From assembly GCA_021234155.1 (NCBI GenBank), contig JAJEKV010000074.1, positions 768,154 to 832,153 of the forward strand: a DNA stretch of 64,000 nucleotides, read 5' to 3'. Under the pieces are notes generated by a model. The model ran no database searches. It had not been told where the DNA came from and saw only the letters and a list, made by a program, of their open reading frames with translations. Every line of letters starts with the position of its first letter. Positions within the stretch are counted from its first letter, which is position 1. This DNA comes from Isoetes taiwanensis. Its lineage: Eukaryota; Streptophyta; Lycopodiopsida; Isoetales; Isoetaceae. Made by a program: the position numbers and the translations under genes. This document shows positions 20,555 to 29,218 of the stretch, in pieces.

Positions 20555-20911
20555 TTCTGATGCTATGTCTGCCACTATCATTAGTTCCAATTCTGACTCT
20601 ACCAGTGACTCTAGTTCTGACCTTACAATTGACGAGCTATGTTTGACTTTATGTTGACCTCTACTTCTGACGCGATGTCTGACTCTAAAGATGATGCTAT
20701 ATCATTTTAACCAATCTAATGCTATAACTGACGTTATAACTGACGTAGCAGCTGATGCACTATGAGTCAAAGGTGTTGGCATTAGATTCAAGCATACACA
20801 TCATCTGACTCTAGTTCTGACCATACAATTGACGTTATGCTTGACTTTATATTGACCTCTACTTCTGACGCTATGTCTGACACTATCATTAGTTCCAATT
20901 CTGACCTGCAG
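20555..20911 (+). repeat. Duplicated Ser-Asp-codon-rich tandem repeat
   Basis: A block reading TCTACTTCTGACGCTATGTC with neighbouring GTTCTGAC-rich sequence occurs at about 20557-20660 and again at about 20810-20910, with a partial copy at 20660-20690. In one frame it would encode STSDAMS and SSNSDSTSDSSSD, a serine/aspartate linker, but stops interrupt it. The second copy runs into the CTGCAG acceptor of the next exon. Confidence 0.6.
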
Positions 20912-21045
20912 GTGAGAGCTTTCTTGGATGGCCTAAAGGAAGTCACCTTGTCTGCAAATTGGCATATTTCATTCCGATCTGCAAACTATATCCATGCTGA
21001 AACCAATTGGAGTGCTTGCAATGCTGGTTTTGAAAATTGCATCTG
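20912..21045 (+). CDS. Methyltransferase-like exon (motifs V-VI region)
   Basis: The exon is bounded by CTGCAG before 20912 and G|GTAAGC after 21045. It encodes VRAFLDGLKEVTLSANWHI followed by NWSACNAGFENCIW. The pattern (strand, helix, then aGF...vW) matches the region between the catalytic DPPY motif and the target-recognition part in N6/N4-type methylases, just before the next exon's R-L-I-S-x-F-E-H segment. The identification depends on the following exon. Confidence 0.45.
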
Positions 21046-21092
21046 GTAAGCTCCATAGTCATCCCCGGTTTGTTTAACCACTGGAACCTTGT

Positions 21093-21167
21093 GGTATAAA
21101 TTTATACCACAGGAGCCCTGCAGTATAAATTTATACTGCAGGAACACTTGCAGTATAAATTTATACC
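21093..21167. repeat. Second cluster of the 16-bp palindrome
   Basis: Three copies start at 21093, 21122 and 21152 (spacing 29 and 30 bp): GGTATAAATTTATACC, AGTATAAATTTATACT and AGTATAAATTTATACC. They fall between the donor at 21046 and the next coding segment, so they are probably intronic. Confidence 0.9.
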
Positions 21168-21182
21168 ATTTGTTTTTATGTT

Positions 21183-21815
21183 TTGCTTTATGCTACCAAG
21201 TTGAAAACTAACGTAAAAGGACATGGTGGGCGGCCACGTTTGATTAGCTGTTTCGAACACTTTTATATTGGTTATTACAACGCATATCAAAAGATCATGG
21301 TCCATTTCAACATACGGGATGAAAAGTCTCAACCTTGCACTGCATTCCAATTCCCAGCTATCTTCCAGAAGTTGAGAAACCCACAAAGACAAGGCGCAGT
21401 GGTTTCCCACTATCAAAAGCCTTAGAGGCTTATTAATAACTTCATACAGTGGTTTTCTAGCCCAGGCAACTGGGTACTTAATGCATTTTTTGGGACTGAC
21501 ACCACAATGGTTTGTGCTCTTAAACATGAGCATAATGTGGTGTCAGTAGCCATAGATGGCAAGAAGATAAGTTTTATCTGGACTAGAATAAGTTTCTGTG
21601 AGTCCTTTCCTGATGAAAATGAAGAAGTAGGTGCTAAAAATGGTGCTGGTGATGTTAGAGGAACCTACACAGAAGTCCAGCCTCCCATCAAGGGGAGAAA
21701 AGATGAGGAGGTGGAGTTTGTAGATCTAGAACCTCTGGAGCAAGAGGCTGCAGAGCAGCTTGTTCAAATTGCATTGAAATCAGAAGCATGTATCTCTGGC
21801 TTTGTGTCCTCTTAA
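21183..21815 (+). pseudogene. N6/N4-type DNA methyltransferase C-terminus, one in-frame stop
   Basis: One frame runs to the stop at 21813-21815 and is broken only by TAG at 21423-21425. Landmarks are RLISCFEHFYIGY, then VVSHYQKP (like HPxxKP of beta-class methylases), LINNFIQWFSSPGNWVLNAFFGTDTTMVCAL (AdoMet-binding motif I, normally VLDxFxGsGTTxxAA) and VVSVAID. Motif I lying C-terminal is the permuted order of such enzymes. Several motif residues have drifted (VLN for VLD, GTD for GSG). The tail is acidic (DEEVEFVDLEPLEQEA). It would act on DNA cytosine-N4 or adenine-N6 if functional. The catalytic motif IV was not located. Confidence 0.58.
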
Positions 21816-21870
21816 GAAACGGATCCAAAGGGAGATGAGAGTCCCGTCGACTGGGGAAACCACCTCCCCT

Positions 21871-21926
21871 GGTATAAATTTATACTGACAGGTTTTAATT
21901 TAAAAATGTTGGTATAAATTTATACC
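21871..21926. repeat. Third cluster of the 16-bp palindrome
   Basis: Copies at 21871-21886 and 21911-21926, spaced 40 bp, lie just after the methyltransferase stop codon. Confidence 0.85.
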
Positions 21927-22440
21927 AATGGTCCTGACTTCGAGAAGGATAGAACCTTTTCATACCACTCATGTACACTATTTATAGAACATCTGCAGAG
22001 GATACATTGTACTATATATTCTTAATGATTTTTGAAATGGCAGCTTATGGTGTATGCTTCTTTATCTGCGTCTAACTAGAACAACTTTTTTTGCTATACA
22101 ATTTCAACTTCTTTCCTTTATAACTTACAAAGACATTTACACATAATATGCAAAAGCATACGCTGTATTTGCATGTATTTTTGCCATAGAAATTTTGGTG
22201 GATCTCGTAAATGCTTGTTTGACCCCCCAAAATGATCTCTTTTTTTTAGCTTGCCTTTTCATTTATAATAAATAGCTTTAAAAGTGTTACTTTTGGGGAA
22301 TGTTCTGGACCACATGTGTCCAAAAGTATACCTTGCTCCCTGTTTTGTCTCCTTTTTTAATTTTTCACAATTTTAAAGGAATCTTCCAAATGCACTTATT
22401 ACATAAGTGCGTTTTATTTTAACCATTATTATGGTTGAAA
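21927..22440. other. No gene recognised
   Basis: AT-rich sequence, possibly the 3' untranslated part of the methyltransferase-like gene. Confidence 0.4.
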
Positions 22441-22665
22441 TACTGTGCCCCTAGGCTCAAACATGCCTCTAGGCTAGAACATGCCACCTTGGCTCAAACA
22501 TGATACATGCCTCAAACATGCCACCTTGGCTCAAATATGCCATTTAGGCTCAAATAACATGTGGCTTAAACATGCCATTAGGCTCAAACATGAGACGTGG
22601 CTCAAACTTGCCACATAGGCTCAAACATGAGACGTAGCTCAAACATGCCACTAGGCAGGCATCAA
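22441..22665. repeat. GGCTCAAACATGCCAC minisatellite, array 1
   Basis: About ten imperfect units of 18-24 bp built on TAGGCTCAAACATGCCAC or TTGGCTCAAACATG. The same unit family forms both arms of the foldback-like structure at 59560-63145. This array has the orientation of the left arm there. Confidence 0.8.
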
Positions 22666-23330
22666 ATAACAAGGGGTCAATCTCCTTAAGTATCAGTTGA
22701 AAGTTTTATTTCTATTCTGAGTTTGCTCTTGCCCGCAAATGAGTTAGTAGAAATTTTGAGGTTCCTATACAAAATTCGGCAATTACTCATTAGTTTCTGA
22801 TAGAGCATAATATACAATGGCAAATTATCTAGATATAACTAGTGGTGATTTTGAACCATGGCCACTAGAGTCATAAAAATGCATGGCATTTCTTTTAAGG
22901 ATGAAATACAATTTCACATAATGTATAACCCGAGTCTAAATGGGATCATGGTTGATATGCCATGAAAAAAAAAGGGCATCGTGGGATGGAGGCATGGGAT
23001 CAATTTCTTTTGGTATGCTTAAAAGTATAGTTTTGTGTCCATTAAATTGCAGATATTTAAGCATTAAAATAGCTGGTAGCTGATATATTTTTGTGTGTGC
23101 AATAGAAACTTCATTATTTGATTGTTTTGATATGCTATATAAACCATCATGAAGGGACCAAGAAAACAAAAAACAACTTGTCTCCTTGGTCCTAACTTGC
23201 ATCCTTGGTTCGAAAAAGCAAGGAAGGCTAAATTCGGGAACCAGATGTTGAACCTAATGATGAGTCAAGTGAGAAAATATAAATGATAAACCAATATTTC
23301 AGTATAAGTGGTTATAAACATGGTTGTATT
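22666..23330. other. No gene recognised
   Basis: AT-rich sequence with short frames only. Confidence 0.4.
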
Positions 23331-23332
23331 AT

Positions 23333-23362
23333 AGCCCAGCAATGTTGGACTTATTTTCTATT
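23333..23362 (+). repeat. Helitron-like hairpin end, diverged
   Basis: CCAGCAATGTTGG hairpin (23336-23348) followed by ACTTATTTTCTATT, close to the hairpin-ACTTTTT-CTAGT end at 42164-42191. Confidence 0.35.
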
Positions 23363-23428
23363 ATATTAGATTTATGAAAAGAAGTCTAAGATGAACAGGT
23401 TTTTGTCCATACAGGTTCCCAACGTAAG

Positions 23429-23456
23429 TCCAGCAATGCTGGGCACTATTAGTAGT
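23429..23456 (+). repeat. Helitron-like hairpin end
   Basis: A CCAGCAATGCTGG hairpin followed by GCACTATTAGTAGT. The spacing and bases match the terminus at 42164-42191 except that CTAG is GTAG here. Confidence 0.4.
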
Positions 23457-24146
23457 ATGACTTCATTTGATGAATTTGTAAATTAGGCATTTGCTTTTCT
23501 ATTGAGCTATAATACTGAGGATACAATAGAGGGGTTCATTATTGTGGCATAACTTTATGGAGCAAGGATGCACGCTCATCAGTGGGTCTATAGTGGAGCT
23601 TCCCAACTTTATTCCAGCAAAATATAATGCAAACCGGAGCAATCTTGTAGAGTAGGGCACCAACTCAGGTTCTACAACGTTCATTCTTCATTTTGAAACA
23701 CCATTTTGAAGCACATGCATCGCCGCAAAAGGTCTGGAGCTTAGGGTAAATTGAAGAACATATTTTGCTTTAGAGTTTTACCTACCATTTTAGAGCACAT
23801 GCGCCGACACACATGATATGGAGAAGAGTAGTGAAAATCAAATCGAACATATTTTGCAAAGGGAAAAACCAAAATACCATTAAAGTTTGCCAAAATTACC
23901 AAAATGCCACTAAACCCAGTGGTATTTTGGGAAAATTGGCAATAACGTTTTTTCAATGATCTGAATGCAAATGTGCCCTTGAGATGAATTTTGGATTAAA
24001 CTGAGATCTTTCCAACAAGCATAAGATCGTCTTGATTGGAGTTGAAACTTTCAAGTTATAAGCTCTTGAGTTCTTCAGAATTTGAGAAATGAAAAATCTC
24101 ATAACTTGAGATTTTGATCTTAGAATTGAATGATAAGTTGTTGCAG
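23457..24146. other. No gene recognised
   Basis: Contains a short inverted repeat near 23880-23935 (ACCAAAATACCA / TGGTATTTTGG). Otherwise unassigned. Confidence 0.4.
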
Positions 24147-24505
24147 GAATATAAGGGCAGATTTCTTTTTATTTGGAATCAGATGACTGCACCAACACAA
24201 AATTAAAAGTGGTTAATAAGCCAATTTTCCTTAAGGATCTGTCCAAAGTGTACCAGAAATTTTGGAAATACCAGGTGACAAACACATTGTTGATAGATGA
24301 CAGCAGATATAAGGGTTCTGCCAACCAGCCAAACACAATGATATGTCCAAATAGTTTTGCTCCCAACAGGTTGGATTCCAATTTCCTTTTGGAGCAACTC
24401 AAACCATGGCTGGAGGGACTTCTGGCTGCAGAAAGTGTGCCAGCTTATGTGAAGGAACATCAAATGTGGAACTGTGGGATTCTGAAGAGTCGCGCAACTG
24501 CATGA
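24147..24505 (+). pseudogene. NLI-interacting-factor / FCP1-like phosphatase, C-terminal exon
   Basis: The segment starts after a TTGTTGCAG acceptor and reads GRFLFIWNQ. After a one-base slip near 24180 it reads DDCTNTKLKVVNKPIFLKDL, NTLLIDDSRYKG, NQPNTMICPNSF and LKPWLEGLLAAESVPAYVKEH. This is the last third of the HAD-type phosphatase domain of plant NIF/SCP-like proteins, including the DD motif, plus the usual C-terminal extension. The DxDx(T/V) nucleophile half is not visible upstream. It is probably a captured or decayed host exon, lying 114 bp before the Ulp1-like gene. Confidence 0.65.
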
Positions 24506-24618
24506 AAATGCTCGACAAATATTTTCATAAATGAATCTTGTAAAACTCTTTGAAAGTCAATATAAGTAAAAAAAATTTCTATGATATGTGTTGTACTTTT
24601 TCAATTTAAGATATTTGA

Positions 24619-25575
24619 ATGGATTGTGAGCAAATGTTCTCGTGTGTGTTTAGAACTAGAGATGACAAAGCTTCGGCAGTCCCTGTCTATCTAAAGCCAA
24701 ATACACATTTGGAAGTGGTGCTGAGTGGAACTGAAACTGTCGTGATTAGCTCCACCGACATCAAAATTTTGGAAGCTGATATGCAGTGGTTCAATGATCA
24801 ATTGATCCTCCTCTTCTCAAGTTGATACTTTCATCTGATTTGTGATCATCAGGATTGTGCCATCATATACATATGTTTGCAGATACATGAAATACTACTT
24901 GATGCTCCAAGAAATGAGCCATCCCTTTCATTTCTTTGAACCTCTTTTTCACTCGACATTTTCCAAGGACACAAATAGTTACAAAACAATAAGGAAACAT
25001 GTGAATCTGGATAGTGCCAGTATATGTTTTTGCCTGCTTGTGATGGACATCACTGGACCTGTTTTCTGATTGTAAGCCATGCGTGTCTCGCACAGAGATA
25101 TAAACCAGGGATATATCACTTTGATAGCTCGGGCTTGCATGGCAGAAGCAGACATATTGAGAGGTTAGTGCTTGCTCATTGCATTTTGCTGTTGTGGCAC
25201 AATGACAACAAACTTTGAATGCAGGTTCCTGGAATTGCTTGGACACAATAATTTCAGCTTTACAACTTCAGATGTTGTGAAAATTTCCAGAACGCCTCTT
25301 CAAACCGATGGTCATTCATGTGGCCCTGCCGTATGTTCGTTTATGCACAAATTTGTGAGGGGGTACTTGAAAGGAGTGAATATATTGTTGCCTGGTCTAG
25401 TAAGTCAACTCAAATGCAGCAGACAAACCAAACTCTGTTATTGACAAAGTGTGGTTAACTGCAGGTTGTGGACATTTCAGACCAGGATCTAGTTGATGTT
25501 AGAGTGTTCATGCTTGAAATTTTAAGATTAGAAGCAACAAAAGCTGGAACTGACAGGAACATATGTAGTATGTAG
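24619..25575 (+). CDS. Ulp1-like cysteine protease, multi-exon, one frame break
   Basis: Segments are 24619-24820, 24883-25163, 25225-25399 and 25465-25575. Introns 25164-25224 and 25400-25464 are canonical GT-AG with phases that join cleanly. The first boundary (near 24820/24883) does not give an in-frame GT-AG, and a frame slip lies near 25015. Ulp1/C48 features are WFNDQL (family WLND), then DGHHW (catalytic His, 25042-25056), HFDSSG (Asp at 25123-25125), and QTDGHSCG (oxyanion Gln 25301-25303, Cys codon 25319-25321). All catalytic residues are present. Such proteases cut SUMO or related tags and are often carried by large plant DNA transposons. It converges with the transposase-like gene on the other strand, 265 bp apart. 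Confidence 0.72.
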
Positions 25576-25839
25576 GTGCATGAGTCACCTCGTACTTGAA
25601 ATCACTGTATATCTTTCTTATGTACATAATTGTTATTGTAACCTCGATTCATTTGAATGAAAATTCATATTCAATTCATCTCACAAACAAAGGAATCAAG
25701 TGTTCAGAAGAATTCAAATCTTCAAAAGAAATCAAGACAAACTCATTTTCACAGCTGAAGCACAAAACTTCACATGAGTTCTGAAAACTACAGAATGGTT
25801 TTACATTTCATCATCATCAGAAAGAATTTCGGGTAAATT

Positions 25840-26736
25840 CTATAAAATTTTCTCCTCATCTAAAGGATCCAGCCTATATACGGTCCTGTTTTGGCGTTTA
25901 GTTGGTCGCATGTGAAGTCTGATTGCACAGATCTGTGTTGTGAATACTATGCCTAAGGCGTCTTTACTGCAAAGATCATAGCTGACGGTTGATCTTGCGC
26001 CCTTCTTGTAATACATACCTTCTATGACACTATCACCGGCGAGGTACCATATTCCATTGAGTTGGAAGTCTTTCTCCACTATCCATTTTGGTTTTATGCA
26101 CATCAGAATCCAAAATTCAGAACCCTCATCATTCCCTTTCGGAGCAACGACAGCAAAATTATCACCAACTCTAAGTGCCTCTGCTAACATCGTGGGATTG
26201 GAGGAGAACAAGGACCTGCTGGATTTACGGTCCTCAATGTCAGCATGCACATTGGAGGATGGTACAATAGCTTGAAGTTTCCAATCATCAACATAGTGCT
26301 TGTTCACACAACTGTTCCACATGCCATCCAAGCAGTAGCTGCAGAAGCATGAAAGTTCCCTTGTGTGCAACTGCAATGGAGATTTAGGATTGAATGCATG
26401 TACACAATGGATCTGCCTAGTGTCCAAAATCCTTTCTGCACCCCATGCTTTCTTTCTATCTATATCCTCCACCTTGACTTCCCAAAAGAACCTTTTTATA
26501 TTCTTCCTCTTACTGGTTTCAGATGTGTTCATCCACTCGGATGTTCCACAAGTAAACATCTCTTCGGCAACTTCTACCACTTCATGAGCATTACCCAATT
26601 TTATGCTGCTGTATTTTAATTGCAGTTGTCTTAACCATCTCTTCAACTCAGCAGCTTTGCCATCGTGTTCACCTTTCTCGTGGTTAGAATCAAAAAAATT
26701 CCACATCATATAGACATCGATTAATCGTTTGTGCAC
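25840..26736 (-). CDS. C-terminal half of the transposase-like protein
   Basis: A 298-aa open frame. It begins inside the core (RLIDVYMMWNFFDSNHEKGEHDG) and continues with VEVAEEMFTCG, KRFFWEVKVEDIDR, IHCVHAFNP and a zinc-type cluster SCFCSYC...MWNSC. It ends with a module FAVVAPKGNDEGSEFWILMC ... RTVYRLDPLDEE, similar in layout to BAH-like chromatin modules. The ATG at 26736 is internal: coding signal continues upstream in another frame. Confidence 0.6.
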   Translation of the reverse strand: MHKRLIDVYMMWNFFDSNHEKGEHDGKAAELKRWLRQLQLKYSSIKLGNAHEVVEVAEEMFTCGTSEWMNTSETSKRKNIKRFFWEVKVEDIDRKKAWGAERILDTRQIHCVHAFNPKSPLQLHTRELSCFCSYCLDGMWNSCVNKHYVDDWKLQAIVPSSNVHADIEDRKSSRSLFSSNPTMLAEALRVGDNFAVVAPKGNDEGSEFWILMCIKPKWIVEKDFQLNGIWYLAGDSVIEGMYYKKGARSTVSYDLCSKDALGIVFTTQICAIRLHMRPTKRQNRTVYRLDPLDEEKIL

Positions 26737-27179
26737 AAAAGTAAAATGGTCTAGAAGCCTTGAATTGAGATCTTTTCACCATCCGAAAACACATAATGTC
26801 TCTTTGGCACCCTTCCTTTCTACTCGGATATTTGTGGTGCTTCATGAAAAAGGTGTTGCACCGAACAAAGTATCGTGTTCCCCTATCATCGATACATAGT
26901 AATGTGTTTCCTTGATAATCTCATCCGCCAATTGAGTTGTCTTGATATGTTATTTGAACCGAGAATGGTAATCGGTTATTGACCCAAAAGATCGGCCGCA
27001 CCTCCTCTTGTTCCTTGAATGTATAGTTCTCTGCAAAATCCACTACCGAAAAGACATGCATCCTGGCGGGAGATTCTCCGAAGCTCCTTAAATTGTTTTG
27101 CTTTTGCCATTGGTACCGAAATTATGCGATGGAAAGATTTTTAGGCGCTCTTTTCGGTTTATCCGAAGCTCCTTGGGTT

Positions 27180-27570
27180 ACATCTCGTTATCTTGATGAG
27201 TGGAGTCTCCTACCAGAACTCGAGACATTGTCTTTTTCATAGTCAATGTACTCCCATTTCACTTTCCTGTTACTGCCACTTTCTTCCATGGGACAGATCT
27301 GAAACTTCTTGATTCCACACAGCTCACAATCTCCAAGGATGTACGCCTTCTTGTGAAACTCATCTAATTCACTCTTGGACACAATATAGATCTCCACAAG
27401 CTTCCTGTACTTGCAATTTTATGCTGAGTGTGCCATGCATTGACCAAGTTCATGTGATCTACAAACGTCGCAGGTGCAAGTGCAATTCTTCGGATGTTTG
27501 ATTCTCATCCCATTGAGTCCATCCACTAGCATTTGCATATCCACACATATCATACATTAACATGCACACA
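27180..27570 (-). pseudogene. Cysteine-rich segment of the transposase-like gene
   Basis: The pattern is KNCTCTCDVCRSHELGQC, then after one stop ELDEFHKKAYILGDCELCG and ICPMEES...KVKWEYIDYE. Eight or more cysteines with conserved spacing suggest two zinc-binding knuckles between the N-terminal part and the catalytic core. The upstream splice acceptor is not certain. Confidence 0.5.
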
Positions 27571-27608
27571 CCCACATGACACCATGGACATAACGCACCC
27601 CACACCAC

Positions 27609-27648
27609 ACCGCACCGCACCGCACCGCACCGCACCGCACCGCACCAT
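27609..27648. repeat. (CCGCA)n microsatellite
   Basis: About seven perfect CCGCA pentamers, flanked by degenerate CACAC and ATCAC repeats to about 27680. Confidence 0.85.
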
Positions 27649-27798
27649 CACGACACCACACCACACATCACATCACATCACTTTTATCCTATTTCGTCTG
27701 ACATAAAAAATATGCCTAGCCTGCTCTCATAAACATTTCTGAAATTCGTACACCCTAAAAGGGATCTGGGTCCTAAATCCTGTTCCTGCGTCTGATTT

Positions 27799-28389
27799 TT
27801 GGCGTTTCATTCTCAATCGAACAAGTTTATTCCGGCAATGGTAGGATCCATGTTCAGAGATCACTACGGCTATTCTAGGGTGAGCGAGGAGGGCATTCGG
27901 CATATGTTAAATAGGGCTCGTGATAGATCTCTGAAGGTTGAAATGCGTAAATCCACCTTCTTTGCTGATTTTGAGTCCAACCTGAAGGCATATAACAGAC
28001 TGGATGCTCGGCCTTCACTGGCTATGCTTGGGGGCAGATTGACAGGAAGTGAGCTCTTAGACAAGGTCCATGACCTTATGTTACATGCTGCTGCAAGGTC
28101 AGCTGGTTTATTTGTTCTCGCTCACTTGTCCGCTCTGAGTCTGCAACAGCGGGAATTACTGGCGGACTTGCGTTCTTACCATCAGGGGATGCAGGAAGCA
28201 CTGGCAAACCTCATCCTGTTAAATTCTGGGATGACTGCAGAAAGCTTAGATGCTTTAGTGCAGAAAACAATAATTTTGGATGCACCAGTTCTCGAGCCAG
28301 TCATACCAGCATTTCCTGCTGCTCGGGTACAGAGCTTTCAATGGAAAGCCAAATTTTGTAAAGCCAAATTTTGTAAGATCCTTTTTTAA
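27799..28389 (+). CDS. Hypothetical 196-aa helical protein inside the opposite-strand gene
   Basis: An uninterrupted frame with protein-like composition: MFRDHYGYSRVSEEGIRHML, LKAYNRLDARPSLAMLGGRL, and a long helical part (LSALSLQQRELLADLRSYHQ). It ends in a tandem 16-bp duplication encoding KAKFCKAKFCK just before the stop, which may be outside the original protein. No domain is recognised. It lies in the gap between the 28699 donor and the 27570 segment of the minus-strand gene, so it is either an intron-nested gene, an inserted element, or an unrelated exon. It is longer than most chance frames here. Confidence 0.45.
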   Translation: MAFHSQSNKFIPAMVGSMFRDHYGYSRVSEEGIRHMLNRARDRSLKVEMRKSTFFADFESNLKAYNRLDARPSLAMLGGRLTGSELLDKVHDLMLHAAARSAGLFVLAHLSALSLQQRELLADLRSYHQGMQEALANLILLNSGMTAESLDALVQKTIILDAPVLEPVIPAFPAARVQSFQWKAKFCKAKFCKILF

Positions 28390-28698
28390 TATATTATACT
28401 TTCCAACAGAGCAGTGCTTGAATCTGACAAAAATTTGTCTTTATTCAACAAAAATTTGTACTTCTTAGGATCAGTTAGTTATCTATCATTCTCAAATATT
28501 TTTAGACTGTACACACACCCAGTAAAGAAGTACTCAATTCTGTCATGTTATAATTGCATTTCAAACTAGAGTCAACTACACACAATTCACATACTGCATA
28601 CAGTACACCACAATCACTGTACAACACAATAACCACCACATGCACCACCACAGTACGCACCATAACTAAGAAAACATGAATAACAGAAATAAACTAAC

Positions 28699-29218
28699 CT
28701 GTGATTCCTCCAGATAGTGGGCAGCATGTTCTTCTCTTACATTTCTCTCCAATCTTCTAGTTCTAACATCCTTTGTGTTAGGAGACACTCTGGTGTTCTC
28801 AATCCAAAAATTTTGAATCTTTTCTATATGTTCATCTGAAATTGCATCGAATCTTTTAGCCCTCTTGTAAGAAACCCATTTCCCACCATTGTAATCGATC
28901 TCTTCCCTCTTTTTCTTTGCCTTTTGCAGGTTTCTTGGGTGAACACCTAATATCTTTCCAAGATCTCGCTAGCTGATTTTGTCACTTGTTTTGAAATATG
29001 CGCGGGCCAGTGCAGGTTTATTGCAAAGGCAGACTATTCTTGGTCACGCTAAGCGGTCATTGCCTTTGGTAGAGAGTTTGTGATCGGCATGGAGTCCCGA
29101 GGCTCCTTATAACAATGCTCTTGGCTTCCAAATCCTTTAATTCTTCACCTATGAATTTTTTCAATGTTTTATCCCTCAAAAACTCAAGTAAAATTTCTTT
29201 CTTCATGCTATCCTCCAT
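28699..29218 (-). pseudogene. 5' exons of the transposase-like gene
   Basis: The putative start ATG is at 29218-29216 (MEDSMKKEILLEFLRDKTLKK). A second frame from about 29045 (RIVCLCNKPALARAYFKTSDKIS, stop, RDLGKILGVHPRN) carries the HTH-like and FW...SPNTKDVR parts up to the donor at 28699/28698. The single stop at about 28975 falls between two well-preserved blocks. Confidence 0.5.

Larger units (their letters stand above)
25840..29218 (-). pseudogene. Transposase-like gene (DFAENY / HEKGEHDG family), multi-exon, broken
   Basis: Read from 29218 down to 25840. Pieces in order: an N-terminal helical segment; an HTH-like segment (RDLGKILGVHPRNLQKA); a segment with IQNFWIENTRVSPNTKDVR and REEHAAHYLEESQ ending at a CAG|GTTAGT donor (28699); a Cys-rich piece (KNCTCTCDVC...CELCG...CP); the core DFAENYTFKEQEEVRPIFW; HDTLFG; then WNFFDSNHEKGEHDGKAAELKRW; a Cys cluster; and a C-terminal module ending RTVYRLDPLDEEKIL. 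The spaced acidic motifs look like a DDE-type catalytic core. I cannot name the superfamily from memory. Stops near 28980 and 27440 and frame changes near 26900 break it. Confidence 0.55.

Noticed and set aside
21102-21533. 143-aa minus-strand frame
   Set aside because: It is antisense to the methylase-like exon and lacks its own motifs.
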